A stretch of 64,000 nucleotides of DNA from Paenibacillus woosongensis (GCF_030122845.1 NZ_CP126084.1:372001-436000), one strand, 5' to 3'; shown: positions 42,687 to 52,818, counted from the first letter of the stretch. Translations and numbers: made by a program. Notes: generated by a model from the letters alone, not told the origin.

Positions 42687-43625
42687 ATGCACGTTCAAGC
42701 AGAAGAGCTGCCGATGGTTCGAAAGACGAACAAGGGTACCAAAATCAAGCCAGATAAAGCGACCATTGCATTCAATGTGATCGGATATACGCTGCTTACA
42801 GCGATTTCTATAGTCTGTCTTATTCCGTTCTGGCTCATTGTCGCCGGCTCGTTTACGGATGAGATGGAGATTATTGCCGAAGGCTTCAAGCTGTTTCCGA
42901 ACACGATCTCGTTCGAGGCTTATAAGTCGGTGTTCGCCACACCGGAACAAATTTACCGGGCCTATGGCGTTACCATCGGGGTTACGGTAGCAGGGTCGGT
43001 CCTTGGCCTGCTGCTGACATCGATGGCTGGATATGTTCTGTCCCGCAAGGATTTCATTTACCGCAACAGCTTGTCCTTCTTCATTTATTTCACGACACTG
43101 TTCAGCGGGGGACTGATTCCATGGTACATCATGATGACCAAGTATTTGGGGCTGAAGGACAGTTACTGGGCCTTGATATTGCCGCCTTTGGTCAGCGCTT
43201 GGAATATCATCCTGATGCGGAACTTCATGAAATCGATTCCCGATTCGGTCATTGAATCGGCGAAGATCGACGGTGCTGGAGATTTCCTGATCTACCGGAA
43301 GATTATCCTTCCGCTTTCCACACCCGGCCTAGCCACCATCGGGCTGTTCCTGGCTCTCGGTTACTGGAACGACTGGTTCAACGCCAACGTGTTTATTACA
43401 TCGGATCACAAGTATCCGCTGCAATTTTTGCTCTATAAAATATTGTCCAGCGCCGCGGTGCTGCGCACTCAAACGGGAGCCTACCTGGCAGCCAATGTCG
43501 TTCCGCCGACTGAGACGCTCAAAATGGCAGTGGCCGTCGTCGCCACGGGACCGATCATTCTGCTCTATCCATTCGTCCAGAAATACTTCGTAAAGGGTCT
43601 GACGATTGGAGCCGTCAAAGGTTAG
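42687..43625 (+). CDS. Oligosaccharide ABC permease, LplC/YtcP type
   Basis: 312 residues, AAAGGAGGGGGAG before the ATG. Six spans. EAA loop: IESAKIDGAGDFLIYRKIILPLSTPGLATIGLF. Conserved C-terminal end QKYFVKGLTIGAVKG. Forms the channel with the preceding gene; 15-base gap. Confidence 0.92.
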   Translation: MHVQAEELPMVRKTNKGTKIKPDKATIAFNVIGYTLLTAISIVCLIPFWLIVAGSFTDEMEIIAEGFKLFPNTISFEAYKSVFATPEQIYRAYGVTIGVTVAGSVLGLLLTSMAGYVLSRKDFIYRNSLSFFIYFTTLFSGGLIPWYIMMTKYLGLKDSYWALILPPLVSAWNIILMRNFMKSIPDSVIESAKIDGAGDFLIYRKIILPLSTPGLATIGLFLALGYWNDWFNANVFITSDHKYPLQFLLYKILSSAAVLRTQTGAYLAANVVPPTETLKMAVAVVATGPIILLYPFVQKYFVKGLTIGAVKG

Positions 43626-43698
43626 AACCGGGATACCGGCTAACATAGATATCAGCTTGGAGGAAATACAGATGAGGTAACCAAAAGGAGGAGTCAAC

Positions 43699-45261
43699 AT
43701 GTTAAAAACCAAGAAACGCTTGTCGCTGCTGCTGGTGCTATCGTTAATGATCACTTTGCTGGCGGCCTGCGGCGGGGGTACAGCGTCCAATTCGCCAGGA
43801 AACGAAGGTACAGAAAAAGCGGCGAATGGGGAAGGAGCGGCCGGAGAGAAGCTGGAGAAGGTGAAGCTGACCTGGTATCTCGTCGGCGATGCGCATAAAG
43901 ATCAGAGCAAAATCGTTGCCGAATGGAACAAGATGCTGGAAAGAGATCTGAATACGACAGTTGACCTCAAGTTTACGACGTGGAACGACTGGATGACCAA
44001 GTATAACCTGCTGCTGACGTCCGGCGAGAAAATCGATATGATTTTCGCCTCCAGCTGGGCGGATTTCTACAAGCTCTCGAAGCAAGGGGCATTCCTCGAT
44101 CTGAAAGACCTCTTGCCACAGTATGCGCCGGTCACTTGGGGGAACGTCCCGAAAGAGGATTGGGACTCGGTAACGGTCAGCGGAGGAATCTATGCGGTGC
44201 CAAATACGAACCCGGAATATACGCCGCTGGGCTACGTTTACCGTGAAGATTGGCGTAAAGAATTCGGTCTCCCTGAATTTACGGACCTGGATTCCATCGA
44301 AGCCTATCTGGATGCCGTAAAGACGCAGAAGAAGGTCATTCCGATTAACGGAGCAGCCTATGAGAATGTAAACAGCTTGTATAAATTCTGGAATGACTTC
44401 CAATTGATTGGCGGCGACGTCATTGGCGCAACATCCTATGACAATCCGCGCGACATTCAGATTCTTCCGTACACCGAGGAGTTTGAGGCCTGGGTGAAGA
44501 GAATGAAGACATGGGAGCAAAAAGGCTACTGGAACAAAAACGCGCTTTCTTCCAACCAGGAGGCAGGCGACTTCATTAAAACCGGCCAAGGCGCGATTTA
44601 CTGGCGCAACCCGTCCAGTGCGGGCGGATTTATCAATGAAGTGAAAGCGAAAAATCTGGATATGGAAATCGGCTATTTCCCATTCAGCCGCTTCCACAAC
44701 TATGTCATTCCAACGCTGCCGAGCTCGAATGCCATGGCAATTCCTAAGAGTTCCGTCAACCCTGAGCGTTCCCTGATGGTGCTGGATAAGCTGCGCAACG
44801 ATCCGGAATATTTCAATCTGATGACTTATGGCATCGAAGGCACGCACTGGGCGAAAGGCGAGGACGACAAGACGATTGTTATTCCTGCGCCGGGGGTGAA
44901 TTTGGATGAAACGCCGCGTTACGACATTGCCAGCTGGGGCTGGCGCTATGAGCCGAACATGAAAAAAGAGAAAGGCGGCTGGGACGGATTGGATGTGCTG
45001 AAGGAAGAATTCAAGCCAATCAGCAAGCCGGATATTTTCGGACCGATTTATCTCGATTATGCGCCTGTTAAGGCTGAGCTCGCAGCCGTAAACCAAGTGT
45101 TCGAGCAATATGGTAAACCGCTTATGCTTGGATTGACCTCGGATGTTGACGCTTCCCTGAAGACATACCGCGAGAAGCTGAAGACCGCAGGCGTCGACAA
45201 GCTGCTGGAGTATATCCAGGAGGAAGCGAACAAGTATTTTGACGAAAGAGGCATTGAGTAA
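43699..45261 (+). CDS. Oligosaccharide-binding lipoprotein, LplA/YtcQ type
   Basis: 520 residues, GGAGGAG upstream. Lipobox LLAAC with Cys24, then a Gly/Asn/Glu-rich linker. The longer length, compared with ~430 for simple sugar-binding proteins, is normal for this subgroup. Patterns: KVKLTWYLVGDAHKDQSKIVAEWNKMLERDLNTTVDLKFTTWNDW, FIKTGQGAIYWRNPSS, and a C-terminal YREKLKTAGVDKLLEYIQEEANKYF. Would bind products made by the GH30 enzymes. A long open frame on the opposite strand (43744-45405) is a shadow. Confidence 0.92.
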   Translation: MLKTKKRLSLLLVLSLMITLLAACGGGTASNSPGNEGTEKAANGEGAAGEKLEKVKLTWYLVGDAHKDQSKIVAEWNKMLERDLNTTVDLKFTTWNDWMTKYNLLLTSGEKIDMIFASSWADFYKLSKQGAFLDLKDLLPQYAPVTWGNVPKEDWDSVTVSGGIYAVPNTNPEYTPLGYVYREDWRKEFGLPEFTDLDSIEAYLDAVKTQKKVIPINGAAYENVNSLYKFWNDFQLIGGDVIGATSYDNPRDIQILPYTEEFEAWVKRMKTWEQKGYWNKNALSSNQEAGDFIKTGQGAIYWRNPSSAGGFINEVKAKNLDMEIGYFPFSRFHNYVIPTLPSSNAMAIPKSSVNPERSLMVLDKLRNDPEYFNLMTYGIEGTHWAKGEDDKTIVIPAPGVNLDETPRYDIASWGWRYEPNMKKEKGGWDGLDVLKEEFKPISKPDIFGPIYLDYAPVKAELAAVNQVFEQYGKPLMLGLTSDVDASLKTYREKLKTAGVDKLLEYIQEEANKYFDERGIE

Positions 45262-45273
45262 TTGAAGGATGGA

Positions 45274-45305
45274 GGAAGCGGCGAATATTCGTCGCTTCTT
45301 TATTA
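45274..45305 (+). terminator. Terminator after the binding-protein gene
   Basis: GGAAGCG-G-CGAATATTCG-T-CGCTTC stem, then TTTATTA. Weak T-run, so some read-through into the next GH30 gene is likely. Confidence 0.65.
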
Positions 45306-45387
45306 AACGGGAGCGGTAGTGTGAGAGCTCAGGCAGGATGAAAGGCAGCGTTATAAGACATGTGTTAGAGAGAGGAGAACGCCCGCA

Positions 45388-46797
45388 ATGCATAGCACAA
45401 AACAACTCTCCGATGCCGTCGAAGTATGGTGGAGTTCAGAGGCCGATCCGGGGAAATTGAAATGGTTTGAAGGGCCGCGCGACATTCCCTACAGGTTGAG
45501 CCGGCAGCCGGATATCGCTTTGACGTTGCCGCAGGCGACGGAGACGACTCGTATCACGATCACGCCAAGCCATGCCGGTCAGCAGATATTGGGCATGGGC
45601 ACCTCGATGGAGGAGACCACGATCAGCAATCTGGCGAGGATGAGCCCCGCCCGCCGGGAGGAGGTTCTACGGCTTCTGGTCGATGAGGAATCGGGCATCG
45701 GGCTGAACCTAATCCGGATTACACTGGGAACCTCGGATTTTACCGGACAGACCTTTTATACGTACAATGATATGCCCGAAGGGGTAACCGATTTTGAGCA
45801 GCGGTATTTTTCGATAGAAAAGGATGTTGGGCTCGGAATCGTAGAAACCATTCAGCAGCTGATCGCGCTGGCGCCGCAGGTTAGGATATTTGCCTCCTCC
45901 TGGAGTCCGCCAGCCTGGATGAAGACGAGCGGCAGCCTGAAGCGGGGCAGCTTGAAGGAGGGGCCGGAGTACACTGCGGCCTTGGCGAAATATTACCGGC
46001 TAGCCATTCAGGCCTACCAGGAGCACGGGATTCCGATCTATGCGATGACTCTGCAGAATGAGCCGTTGTTCGAGACGGATTATCCGAGCTGCTATATGCC
46101 GCCTGAGAGGCAGAGAGAGCTGGCCGTCGCCTTGCGGCAGGAGCTGGATCAGCATGGGCTGGAGACGAAAATATGGATTTTTGATCATAATTTCAGCGAT
46201 GCTTGGGCATACGTCACGCCTATTCTGAACGATGCAGCTGGATGCGGCGCCGTTGACGGGATTGCGCTGCATGACTACGAAGGCTCACCAGAGGTCATGA
46301 GCGAAATTCATGCCGCTTATCCGGACAAGCCGATCTATTTGACGGAGCGTTCTTTGTGGGGAACGGCCGGTGCAGACCGGATGGCGCAGTATTTCCGCAA
46401 TTACGCCTGCAGCTACAACGCCTGGGTGACGATGCTGGACAGCAATATCAGCCCGCATCAATGGCTCGGAACGCCGGGACCTACGATGATGATCCAGGAT
46501 GCTGCGGATGCAGACAACTATTGGATCATCCCGGAATATTACCTGCTGGGGCAGTACACCCGGTTCGTGGAGCCGGGGGCGTACAGGGTAGCCAGCGATT
46601 ATGGCTCCAGGGAGACCGTGACGAACGTCGTTTTCCGCAATCCGGGCGGCGAACTCATTGCCGTCGTGATTAACCAGAGCGAATCGGAGCAGGAATTCTG
46701 TGTGCTCTGCGAAGGGCGGCAGTGGACGGCCAAGCTTCCAGCGAAGACGGTGGGAACCTATCGTTGGCGAGCCGGCGCGGGCACAGTTTATTGCTAA
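45388..46797 (+). CDS. Non-secreted GH30 glycosidase
   Basis: 469 residues, GAGAGGAG upstream. No signal peptide or lipobox, so it should act in the cytoplasm on imported oligosaccharides. The fold matches GH30 (QQILGMGTSMEETTISNL, SSWSPPAWMK); acid/base Glu225 in TLQNEP and nucleophile Glu320 in YLTERS. A short C-terminal beta side domain follows (YGSRETVTNVVFRNPGGELIAVVINQ...). Lies directly after the importer genes and probably forms one unit with them. Confidence 0.88.
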   Translation: MHSTKQLSDAVEVWWSSEADPGKLKWFEGPRDIPYRLSRQPDIALTLPQATETTRITITPSHAGQQILGMGTSMEETTISNLARMSPARREEVLRLLVDEESGIGLNLIRITLGTSDFTGQTFYTYNDMPEGVTDFEQRYFSIEKDVGLGIVETIQQLIALAPQVRIFASSWSPPAWMKTSGSLKRGSLKEGPEYTAALAKYYRLAIQAYQEHGIPIYAMTLQNEPLFETDYPSCYMPPERQRELAVALRQELDQHGLETKIWIFDHNFSDAWAYVTPILNDAAGCGAVDGIALHDYEGSPEVMSEIHAAYPDKPIYLTERSLWGTAGADRMAQYFRNYACSYNAWVTMLDSNISPHQWLGTPGPTMMIQDAADADNYWIIPEYYLLGQYTRFVEPGAYRVASDYGSRETVTNVVFRNPGGELIAVVINQSESEQEFCVLCEGRQWTAKLPAKTVGTYRWRAGAGTVYC

Positions 46798-46925
46798 GCG
46801 AGAATGCGAGTGGAGAGATAGGGGGCGGCTTCTGCTGCCCCGGACCTGACGCATGAGCTAGCAATGCAGCTAAGCGCTGGGCAGGGTCCCATAATGAGCT
46901 AAGGCAGCCAAGGGCTTGCCAAAAA

Positions 46926-46939
46926 TGTAAGCGTTATTA
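46926..46939 (+). promoter_or_regulatory. Candidate cre (CcpA) site before the SLH-anchored GH30 gene
   Basis: TGTAAGCGTTATTA matches TGWAANCGNTNWCA except at the penultimate position. It ends 24 bases before the start codon, a position that would block transcription. Confidence 0.45.
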
Positions 46940-46963
46940 TTTTGAGGGGAGCTGAGAATACGC

Positions 46964-49900
46964 ATGAAAGGCATGAGGATTACGAAGCAGAGCAAGTCCG
47001 TCTTGTCTCTCATTTTAAGCACGTCACTCGTCTTATCGATGTTGTCCGGACTGTTTGCCAGTTCTGTCGGCGCGGCATCCGAGCCGGTTGAGGTATGGGT
47101 TACGACGGGGGATAAGTCCAAGCTGTTACACCAAGAGCCGGATATTGCGTTTGGTCCGGCGGGCGGGGCAAGCCCGTACACGATTCATGTGGACGAGAAT
47201 ACGACTTATCAGGAAATCGAAGGCTTTGGAGCGGCGTTGACCGATTCATCAGCCTGGCTCCTGGGGGAAGTGCTGACCGACGCAGCGCGTGATGAAGTGA
47301 TGGAGCAGTTGTTCGATGTCAACCAGGGCATCGGCTTCAGCTACATTCGGTTGCCAATGGGCTCCAGTGACTTTGCCCGCTCGCACTATACGTACAACGA
47401 TACGGCGGGAAATGCGGAGGATCTTTCGTTAAGCCAGTTTTCGATCGATCATGACCGGCAGTATATCATTCCCGTGTTGAAGCAGGCTCTGGCGATGAAT
47501 CCCGAAATCAAGATCATGGGCTCTCCATGGAGCGCCCCCGCCTGGATGAAGGATAACAAGTCGCTGGCCAAAGGCAAGCTGAAGCCGGAGTATTACGATG
47601 CCTACGCCCGGTACTTCGTGAAGTTCATCGAGGCTTATGCCGCGGAAGGCATTGAGATCGACGCAGTTACGATTCAGAACGAGCCGCATCACGAAGCCGA
47701 CAACTATGCCAGCATGCGCATGGAGGCGACGGAGCAGGCCGAGTTCATCAAGAATCATTTGGGCCCGGCCTTCGCGGCGGCGAATATCGATACGAAAATA
47801 TTAATTTGGGATCATAACTGGAGCGACCCGGATTATCCAATCGAGGTGCTGAACGACCCGGAGGCGAAGCGGTACATTGCGGGTTCGGCCTTTCACGGAT
47901 ATGCGGGAAAAGTAGAAAATCAGGCTCAGGTGCATGATTTGCATCCCGATAAAGGCATTTATTTTACGGAGAGCTCCGGCGGAGATTTTGCACCCGTCTT
48001 CGGCGACAACCTGGCTTGGGATGTGCAGAACCTGATCATCGGTTCGACCCGCAATTGGGCCAAGACGGTGCTGAAATGGAACCTGGCTCTCGATGAGGAT
48101 TACGGCCCGCGGGTGGGCGGCTGTACGGACTGCCGCGGCGTGGTGACGGCGGATAAGCCGTCCAAATCGATTACTTCCTTGAATGAAGAATATTATGCGT
48201 TCGGTCATGCCAGCAAATTTGTGCGGCCAGGCGCGGTTCGCATCAAATCGAACACGCTCGGCAGCGGAAGCATCGAGAATGTGGCCTTCAAGAACAAAGA
48301 CGGCTCCAAGGCGCTGATCGTACTCAATTCCGCCAAGTCGCAGCGGGAGTTTAAGGTACAGTGGGGCGCCCAGAGCTTCACATATACTCTGCCTGCGGGG
48401 GCGGTCGCTACCTTTACCTGGGACGGAGCGCCGACGGGAAATGCCGGCGTGAATCCTTACGGCCGGGTTGAGGCCGAGGACTACGCGAATGCCAGCGGCA
48501 TTCAGACCGGAGTGGCAGCCGATGCAGGAGGGGGCTCTTACGTAGCGCCTGCGGGCAATGAAGGATATATCGCCTTCGATAACGTGCAGTTCGTGGACGG
48601 CACGGCGACCGTGAAGGTCCGGGCGGCCGCAGAGCAGGACGCGTCGATCGAATTCCGGACAGGCTCGCCGCAAGGGCAGCTGCTGGGCGAAGTGCGCCTG
48701 GCGAATACCGGAGGATTGCAGCAGTGGGTGACGAAGAGCACTGTGATCCAGCATGCGGCAGGTACGCATCCGCTGTATGTCGTGCTCAAAGGACAGGTGC
48801 ATTTGAACTGGTTCCAGTTCTCGTTCGAGCACTACCGCGATACGCTGAACTACTTGTCCTACAACGGCGGCTTTGAGGAAGGCACGCTTGAGGACTGGGA
48901 AGAATGGATGCCGGCCGGTCAGGAAGCTGCGCACAAGGCTGAAATGGGCGATGCCCGCAGCGGCGAATACAAGCTGACCCACTGGGCGGGTCAAGCCTAC
49001 GAGCAGAGAACCTACCGGACGGTACAGGTTCCGAATGGAACTTATAAGGCCTCAGTATGGCTTCGCAAAGGGGACAACATCGAAATTCAGCTGGAGGCCA
49101 AAAATTACGGCGGACCAGACCGCTCCGTGACGGCGAATGTAGGATTCACCGGCGACTACAGGCAATATGTGCTGGACGACATCCGGGTCACGAACGGCCA
49201 GTTGGAAATCGGCGTCCATTCCAAAGCTACGGTGGGCGAATGGGCCACCTTTGATGACTTCGAATTGACGCCTGTGACGACGAATGCGCCTGCTGCGGGC
49301 GGGGGCGCCGGAGCTCCGGCGGTACCGGGTCAGGTTAGCGCCGCGGTGACGGGCGGATTCCATGCCGAGCTGCGGTGGGATTCTGCAGGCAGCGACGTCA
49401 ATGGCTATAAAATTTACCGTTCCGTTAAGGATATTGCCGGCGCGACGGTCATCGACGGCGTGTATGTTGATTTCGTGGAAGCCGGCATGACAGGGGCAGC
49501 CAGCCTAACTTTTACGGATGAGGGTTTAAGAGGAGACACAACGTATTATTATGTGGTGACGGCTTTCAATGACCATGGCGAATCCGGGGTGTCGCAGCAG
49601 GTCAGCATCACTACAGCTTCGGGTACCGATACCGTTCCGCCTGCTGTGCCTGCGGGCCTCAAGGCAGAAGCTGGAGTAGAGCAGGCTGCTTTAAGGTGGA
49701 ATTACAGCCTAGACAGTGATTTTGCGAGATATTATGTATATCAAAATGACGCCAGAATCGCTTCCGTCGAGCCGGCCACCGAATCGAGATTTGTGGCAAA
49801 AGGCTTGCAGCCTGGCGCGGAATACCGGTTCGCGGTAACAGCGGTTGACCAGGCGGGCAACGAGTCGGCGAAGTCTACCGAGGTTACGGTAATCCCGTTG

Positions 49901-52651
49901 TCTGCCGGCACTTTGATTCCGTTTGAGAATATGGACTTCGAGCTCGGCACTTTTGCCGGATGGTCGGAGTGGCACCCGGAACAGCAGCCAATCGCCCAGT
50001 TCGTCGACAACGACAGCCCAAGAGGACAATACAAATTAACGCATTGGGGCTCAGGGGATTATATTCAATCGACGTTCCGCACGCTGGAGGTGCCAAACGG
50101 CAAATACAAGGTTCAAGTGTGGGCCCGGACGGGCGGAGGCCAGAACAAATTCCAGCTGGAGGTTAAAAATTACGGCGGAGAGAGTCTGGCCAGAGATATG
50201 CGTAAAGCCGACGGCGGAAGCTGGACGCCGTTCTTCCTTGATAACATCCAAGTCACGAACGGCCAGCTGGAAATCGGCGTCTATTCGGACGCTAAAGCCG
50301 GCAATTGGGCCGCGATCGACGATTTCCAAGTGTTCAGCTATGCGCCATCCGCGCCAACAGGAATCAAAGCGATCGGCGGCGATCAAAGCGCCTCGCTGCA
50401 GTGGCAGCGGAACACGGAATTCGACATGGCTTCCTATAATGTGTACCAGGACGGAAGCCTGGTGCGCAATGTGACTTCACCTACCGTAGTTATCGAGGGC
50501 CTGACGAACGAGCAGCTCTACACCTTCGCCGTTCGGGCGGTAGATACGGACGGGAACGAGTCGCTGTCATCCCGGTCCGTCACCGTAACACCGCGCGTCC
50601 CGGTGCCGGTGGAGAACGCGGGCTTCGAGCATGGCGACACGACGGGCTGGAGCAGCTGGAACCCCGGCGGCGATGCCCATTTTGTCGATAGCGACAATCC
50701 GCGTACAGGGAATTATAAGCTCACGCATTGGGCGGGAGCCGACTACATGCAGAATACGTATCGAACGATCAGCTTGGCCAGCGTGACAGATGATACCTAC
50801 CAAGCATCGATCTGGGTGAGAACCGGAGCTGATCTGAATGCCCTCCGTATGGAAATCAAAAAATACGGCGGCCCGGATCTGGAGATTGATTTAAGCTCAG
50901 CCAGTTCTTCCGATTGGACGCTGTTCATCAGTGAGCCATTTAAAATCACGAGCGGGGAAGTGGAAATCGGCTTGTTCACGGATGCCAAAGGCGGCAATTG
51001 GACGGCGTTCGACGACTTCCAGCTGATCCAGGTCAATCACGGGGACAGCGTCCCGGTGACCGGGATTTCTCTCGTTCCTGCGGAGCTGACGCTGAATCTT
51101 GCGAATCATCGGACGCAGGCTTTAACAGCCGTCATCACGCCGGACAACGCTACCCACCGGGAGGTAGAGTGGAGCAGCGATAACGAGTCGGTCGCGGTCG
51201 TGAACGGCGGGGTAGTCACAGCGGTAGGCCCCGGGGCGGCGACAGTGACGGCGACCACGGTGGATGGCGGTTATTCGGCCAGTGCAAGAGTGACGGTGAT
51301 TGCAGGACCGACTTCACCTCAGCCTGAGCCGACGCCAAGCCCGGGTTCAGGGTCGTCCTGGAGCGGCTCGGGAAGCACCGGCCAGTCCGCTCAACAGTCT
51401 GTGGACAAGGAGAACAAGCCGACCGTTACACGGAATGGCAGCACTGGAGTAATTGGCAATTTCCCTAGCCAGGCAGCATTGATCCAGGTTAGTGGAAAGC
51501 TGCTGAAGGAAGCGGCTTCTGGCGATGGGGTAACGAAACTGCTGTTGGATCTTAGCGAGGCTTCCGAATCCGAGCCGCTCGTCATTGAGCTGCCGGTGCA
51601 GGCACTATATGAGATTGCCGCTGCAACCAGCAATCTGTCCCTGGCGTTCCAGACGAGACATGCGGAATACGAGTCGAGTTTGTCCGCCATGCTGCCTGCC
51701 GTTCAACCGGCAGATGATCAGGCCGTGCTGCGGATTGAAATCGGAGAAGCCGCAGACATCGCCAATCTGCTGGGCGATGCCGTCAGAAGCTCGCTGATCG
51801 CAGCTGTCCCGGCGTTTCATATCCAGCTGCAATCCGGCGGGATGAGTACCGAGATTAGCCGCTTTGGCAAGGCTTATCTCTCCCGGACGTTAAAGCTGGA
51901 CTCTAAGGTCGATCCGTCTGGAATCACGGGGATCGCCATTGATCCTGCAACGGGGCAAATGAGTTTTGTTCCGCTGACCGTGCTGCATACGGAAGATGGT
52001 CAGGTGCATGCGGTGTTAAAGACGAATAATGCGGACGACCGGATCATCGCCATCATTGCCGTCCAGGCCAAGACCTTTGCCGACATTCAGGCGCATTGGG
52101 CGAAGACTGGTATTGAGGCGCTTTCGGCAAGATTCATTATTCACGGTACGGCAAACGGCACATTTGATCCCCAGCAGCAGGTGACTCGCGCAGAATGGGT
52201 TTCCATGCTTGTTCGGGCTTTAGGTCTGGCGCAAGGGGGAACACAAAGCACGCATTCGTTCACCGATGTACCGGAGGCGGCATGGTACAAGGATTCCGTT
52301 CAGACCGCGGTTGAGGCGGGCTTGATTCAAGGCTTCGCGGACGGCACCTTTAAGGCGAATGAGGCGGTCACCCGAGAGCAAATGGCCGTTACCCTGCTTA
52401 AAGCGATGGAGCTTGCAGACGGGCCGCAAAATGAGGCTGCAGGCAGCCAAGCACAGCTGAACATGACCACCCTCAAGGACGCGCAGGATGTCTCTGCATG
52501 GGCTGTAGAAGCCATGTCCCGGCTGACAGGTACGGGAATCCTTGCAGGGGACAACCAGGGACTGCTGCAGCCCAACCGGCAGGCTTCCCGGGCTGAAGCG
52601 GCTGTGGTGCTTCACAAGGTATTGCAGAGATTAAACTTCATAACCGAATAG
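46964..52651 (+). CDS. Giant multimodular GH30 glycosidase anchored to the cell surface by SLH domains
   Basis: 1895 residues. Order: Sec signal (~1-38); GH30 barrel and side domain (~38-490) with acid/base Glu240 (TIQNEP) and nucleophile Glu336 (TESSGG); CBM6-like domain (~496-625, GRVEAEDYANASG start); carbohydrate-binding-like repeat A (~627-770); two fibronectin III domains (~785-980); repeat B (~982-1126); a third FN3 (~1126-1209); repeat C (~1212-1357); BIG2 Ig-like domain (~1363-1446); Pro/Ser linker; an uncharacterised domain (~1486-1702); three SLH domains (~1703-1893; each with DI/DV...W and TRAEW/TREQM/SRAEA). The three repeats share YKLTHW and a YG-G motif. It degrades an insoluble glycan at the cell wall surface. 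Large Gly/Ser/Pro content is expected. Confidence 0.93.
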   Translation: MKGMRITKQSKSVLSLILSTSLVLSMLSGLFASSVGAASEPVEVWVTTGDKSKLLHQEPDIAFGPAGGASPYTIHVDENTTYQEIEGFGAALTDSSAWLLGEVLTDAARDEVMEQLFDVNQGIGFSYIRLPMGSSDFARSHYTYNDTAGNAEDLSLSQFSIDHDRQYIIPVLKQALAMNPEIKIMGSPWSAPAWMKDNKSLAKGKLKPEYYDAYARYFVKFIEAYAAEGIEIDAVTIQNEPHHEADNYASMRMEATEQAEFIKNHLGPAFAAANIDTKILIWDHNWSDPDYPIEVLNDPEAKRYIAGSAFHGYAGKVENQAQVHDLHPDKGIYFTESSGGDFAPVFGDNLAWDVQNLIIGSTRNWAKTVLKWNLALDEDYGPRVGGCTDCRGVVTADKPSKSITSLNEEYYAFGHASKFVRPGAVRIKSNTLGSGSIENVAFKNKDGSKALIVLNSAKSQREFKVQWGAQSFTYTLPAGAVATFTWDGAPTGNAGVNPYGRVEAEDYANASGIQTGVAADAGGGSYVAPAGNEGYIAFDNVQFVDGTATVKVRAAAEQDASIEFRTGSPQGQLLGEVRLANTGGLQQWVTKSTVIQHAAGTHPLYVVLKGQVHLNWFQFSFEHYRDTLNYLSYNGGFEEGTLEDWEEWMPAGQEAAHKAEMGDARSGEYKLTHWAGQAYEQRTYRTVQVPNGTYKASVWLRKGDNIEIQLEAKNYGGPDRSVTANVGFTGDYRQYVLDDIRVTNGQLEIGVHSKATVGEWATFDDFELTPVTTNAPAAGGGAGAPAVPGQVSAAVTGGFHAELRWDSAGSDVNGYKIYRSVKDIAGATVIDGVYVDFVEAGMTGAASLTFTDEGLRGDTTYYYVVTAFNDHGESGVSQQVSITTASGTDTVPPAVPAGLKAEAGVEQAALRWNYSLDSDFARYYVYQNDARIASVEPATESRFVAKGLQPGAEYRFAVTAVDQAGNESAKSTEVTVIPLSAGTLIPFENMDFELGTFAGWSEWHPEQQPIAQFVDNDSPRGQYKLTHWGSGDYIQSTFRTLEVPNGKYKVQVWARTGGGQNKFQLEVKNYGGESLARDMRKADGGSWTPFFLDNIQVTNGQLEIGVYSDAKAGNWAAIDDFQVFSYAPSAPTGIKAIGGDQSASLQWQRNTEFDMASYNVYQDGSLVRNVTSPTVVIEGLTNEQLYTFAVRAVDTDGNESLSSRSVTVTPRVPVPVENAGFEHGDTTGWSSWNPGGDAHFVDSDNPRTGNYKLTHWAGADYMQNTYRTISLASVTDDTYQASIWVRTGADLNALRMEIKKYGGPDLEIDLSSASSSDWTLFISEPFKITSGEVEIGLFTDAKGGNWTAFDDFQLIQVNHGDSVPVTGISLVPAELTLNLANHRTQALTAVITPDNATHREVEWSSDNESVAVVNGGVVTAVGPGAATVTATTVDGGYSASARVTVIAGPTSPQPEPTPSPGSGSSWSGSGSTGQSAQQSVDKENKPTVTRNGSTGVIGNFPSQAALIQVSGKLLKEAASGDGVTKLLLDLSEASESEPLVIELPVQALYEIAAATSNLSLAFQTRHAEYESSLSAMLPAVQPADDQAVLRIEIGEAADIANLLGDAVRSSLIAAVPAFHIQLQSGGMSTEISRFGKAYLSRTLKLDSKVDPSGITGIAIDPATGQMSFVPLTVLHTEDGQVHAVLKTNNADDRIIAIIAVQAKTFADIQAHWAKTGIEALSARFIIHGTANGTFDPQQQVTRAEWVSMLVRALGLAQGGTQSTHSFTDVPEAAWYKDSVQTAVEAGLIQGFADGTFKANEAVTREQMAVTLLKAMELADGPQNEAAGSQAQLNMTTLKDAQDVSAWAVEAMSRLTGTGILAGDNQGLLQPNRQASRAEAAVVLHKVLQRLNFITE

Positions 52652-52698
52652 GGCAGGAGCTAGGTTCGGTCTGGAAATGAATGATTTGCACTAAAAGG

Positions 52699-52732
52699 GC
52701 GGGTGGATGAAAATCCATCCGCTTCTTTTTTT
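52699..52732 (+). terminator. Terminator after the giant GH30 gene
   Basis: GCGGGTGGAT-GAAA-ATCCATCCGC (one G-T pair) followed by TTCTTTTTTT. Confidence 0.9.
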
Positions 52733-52818
52733 ATCAGGCTTTGTTACAGCAAGGAATATGAAAACACAGCGTCGAATAAGAAAATAGGTCTGGTACTTTA
52801 ATTTTGGAGCTGGTTTCA

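Noticed and set aside
43744..45405. 553-codon open frame on the minus strand opposite the binding-protein gene
   Set aside because: The plus strand encodes a complete lipoprotein of a known family with a good ribosome binding site; the antisense reading has no domain or start signals and is a by-product of codon bias.
47801..48994. 397-codon open frame antisense to the giant GH30 gene
   Set aside because: Arg/His-rich composition typical of shadow frames in GC-rich third positions; the sense strand is a continuous multidomain protein.
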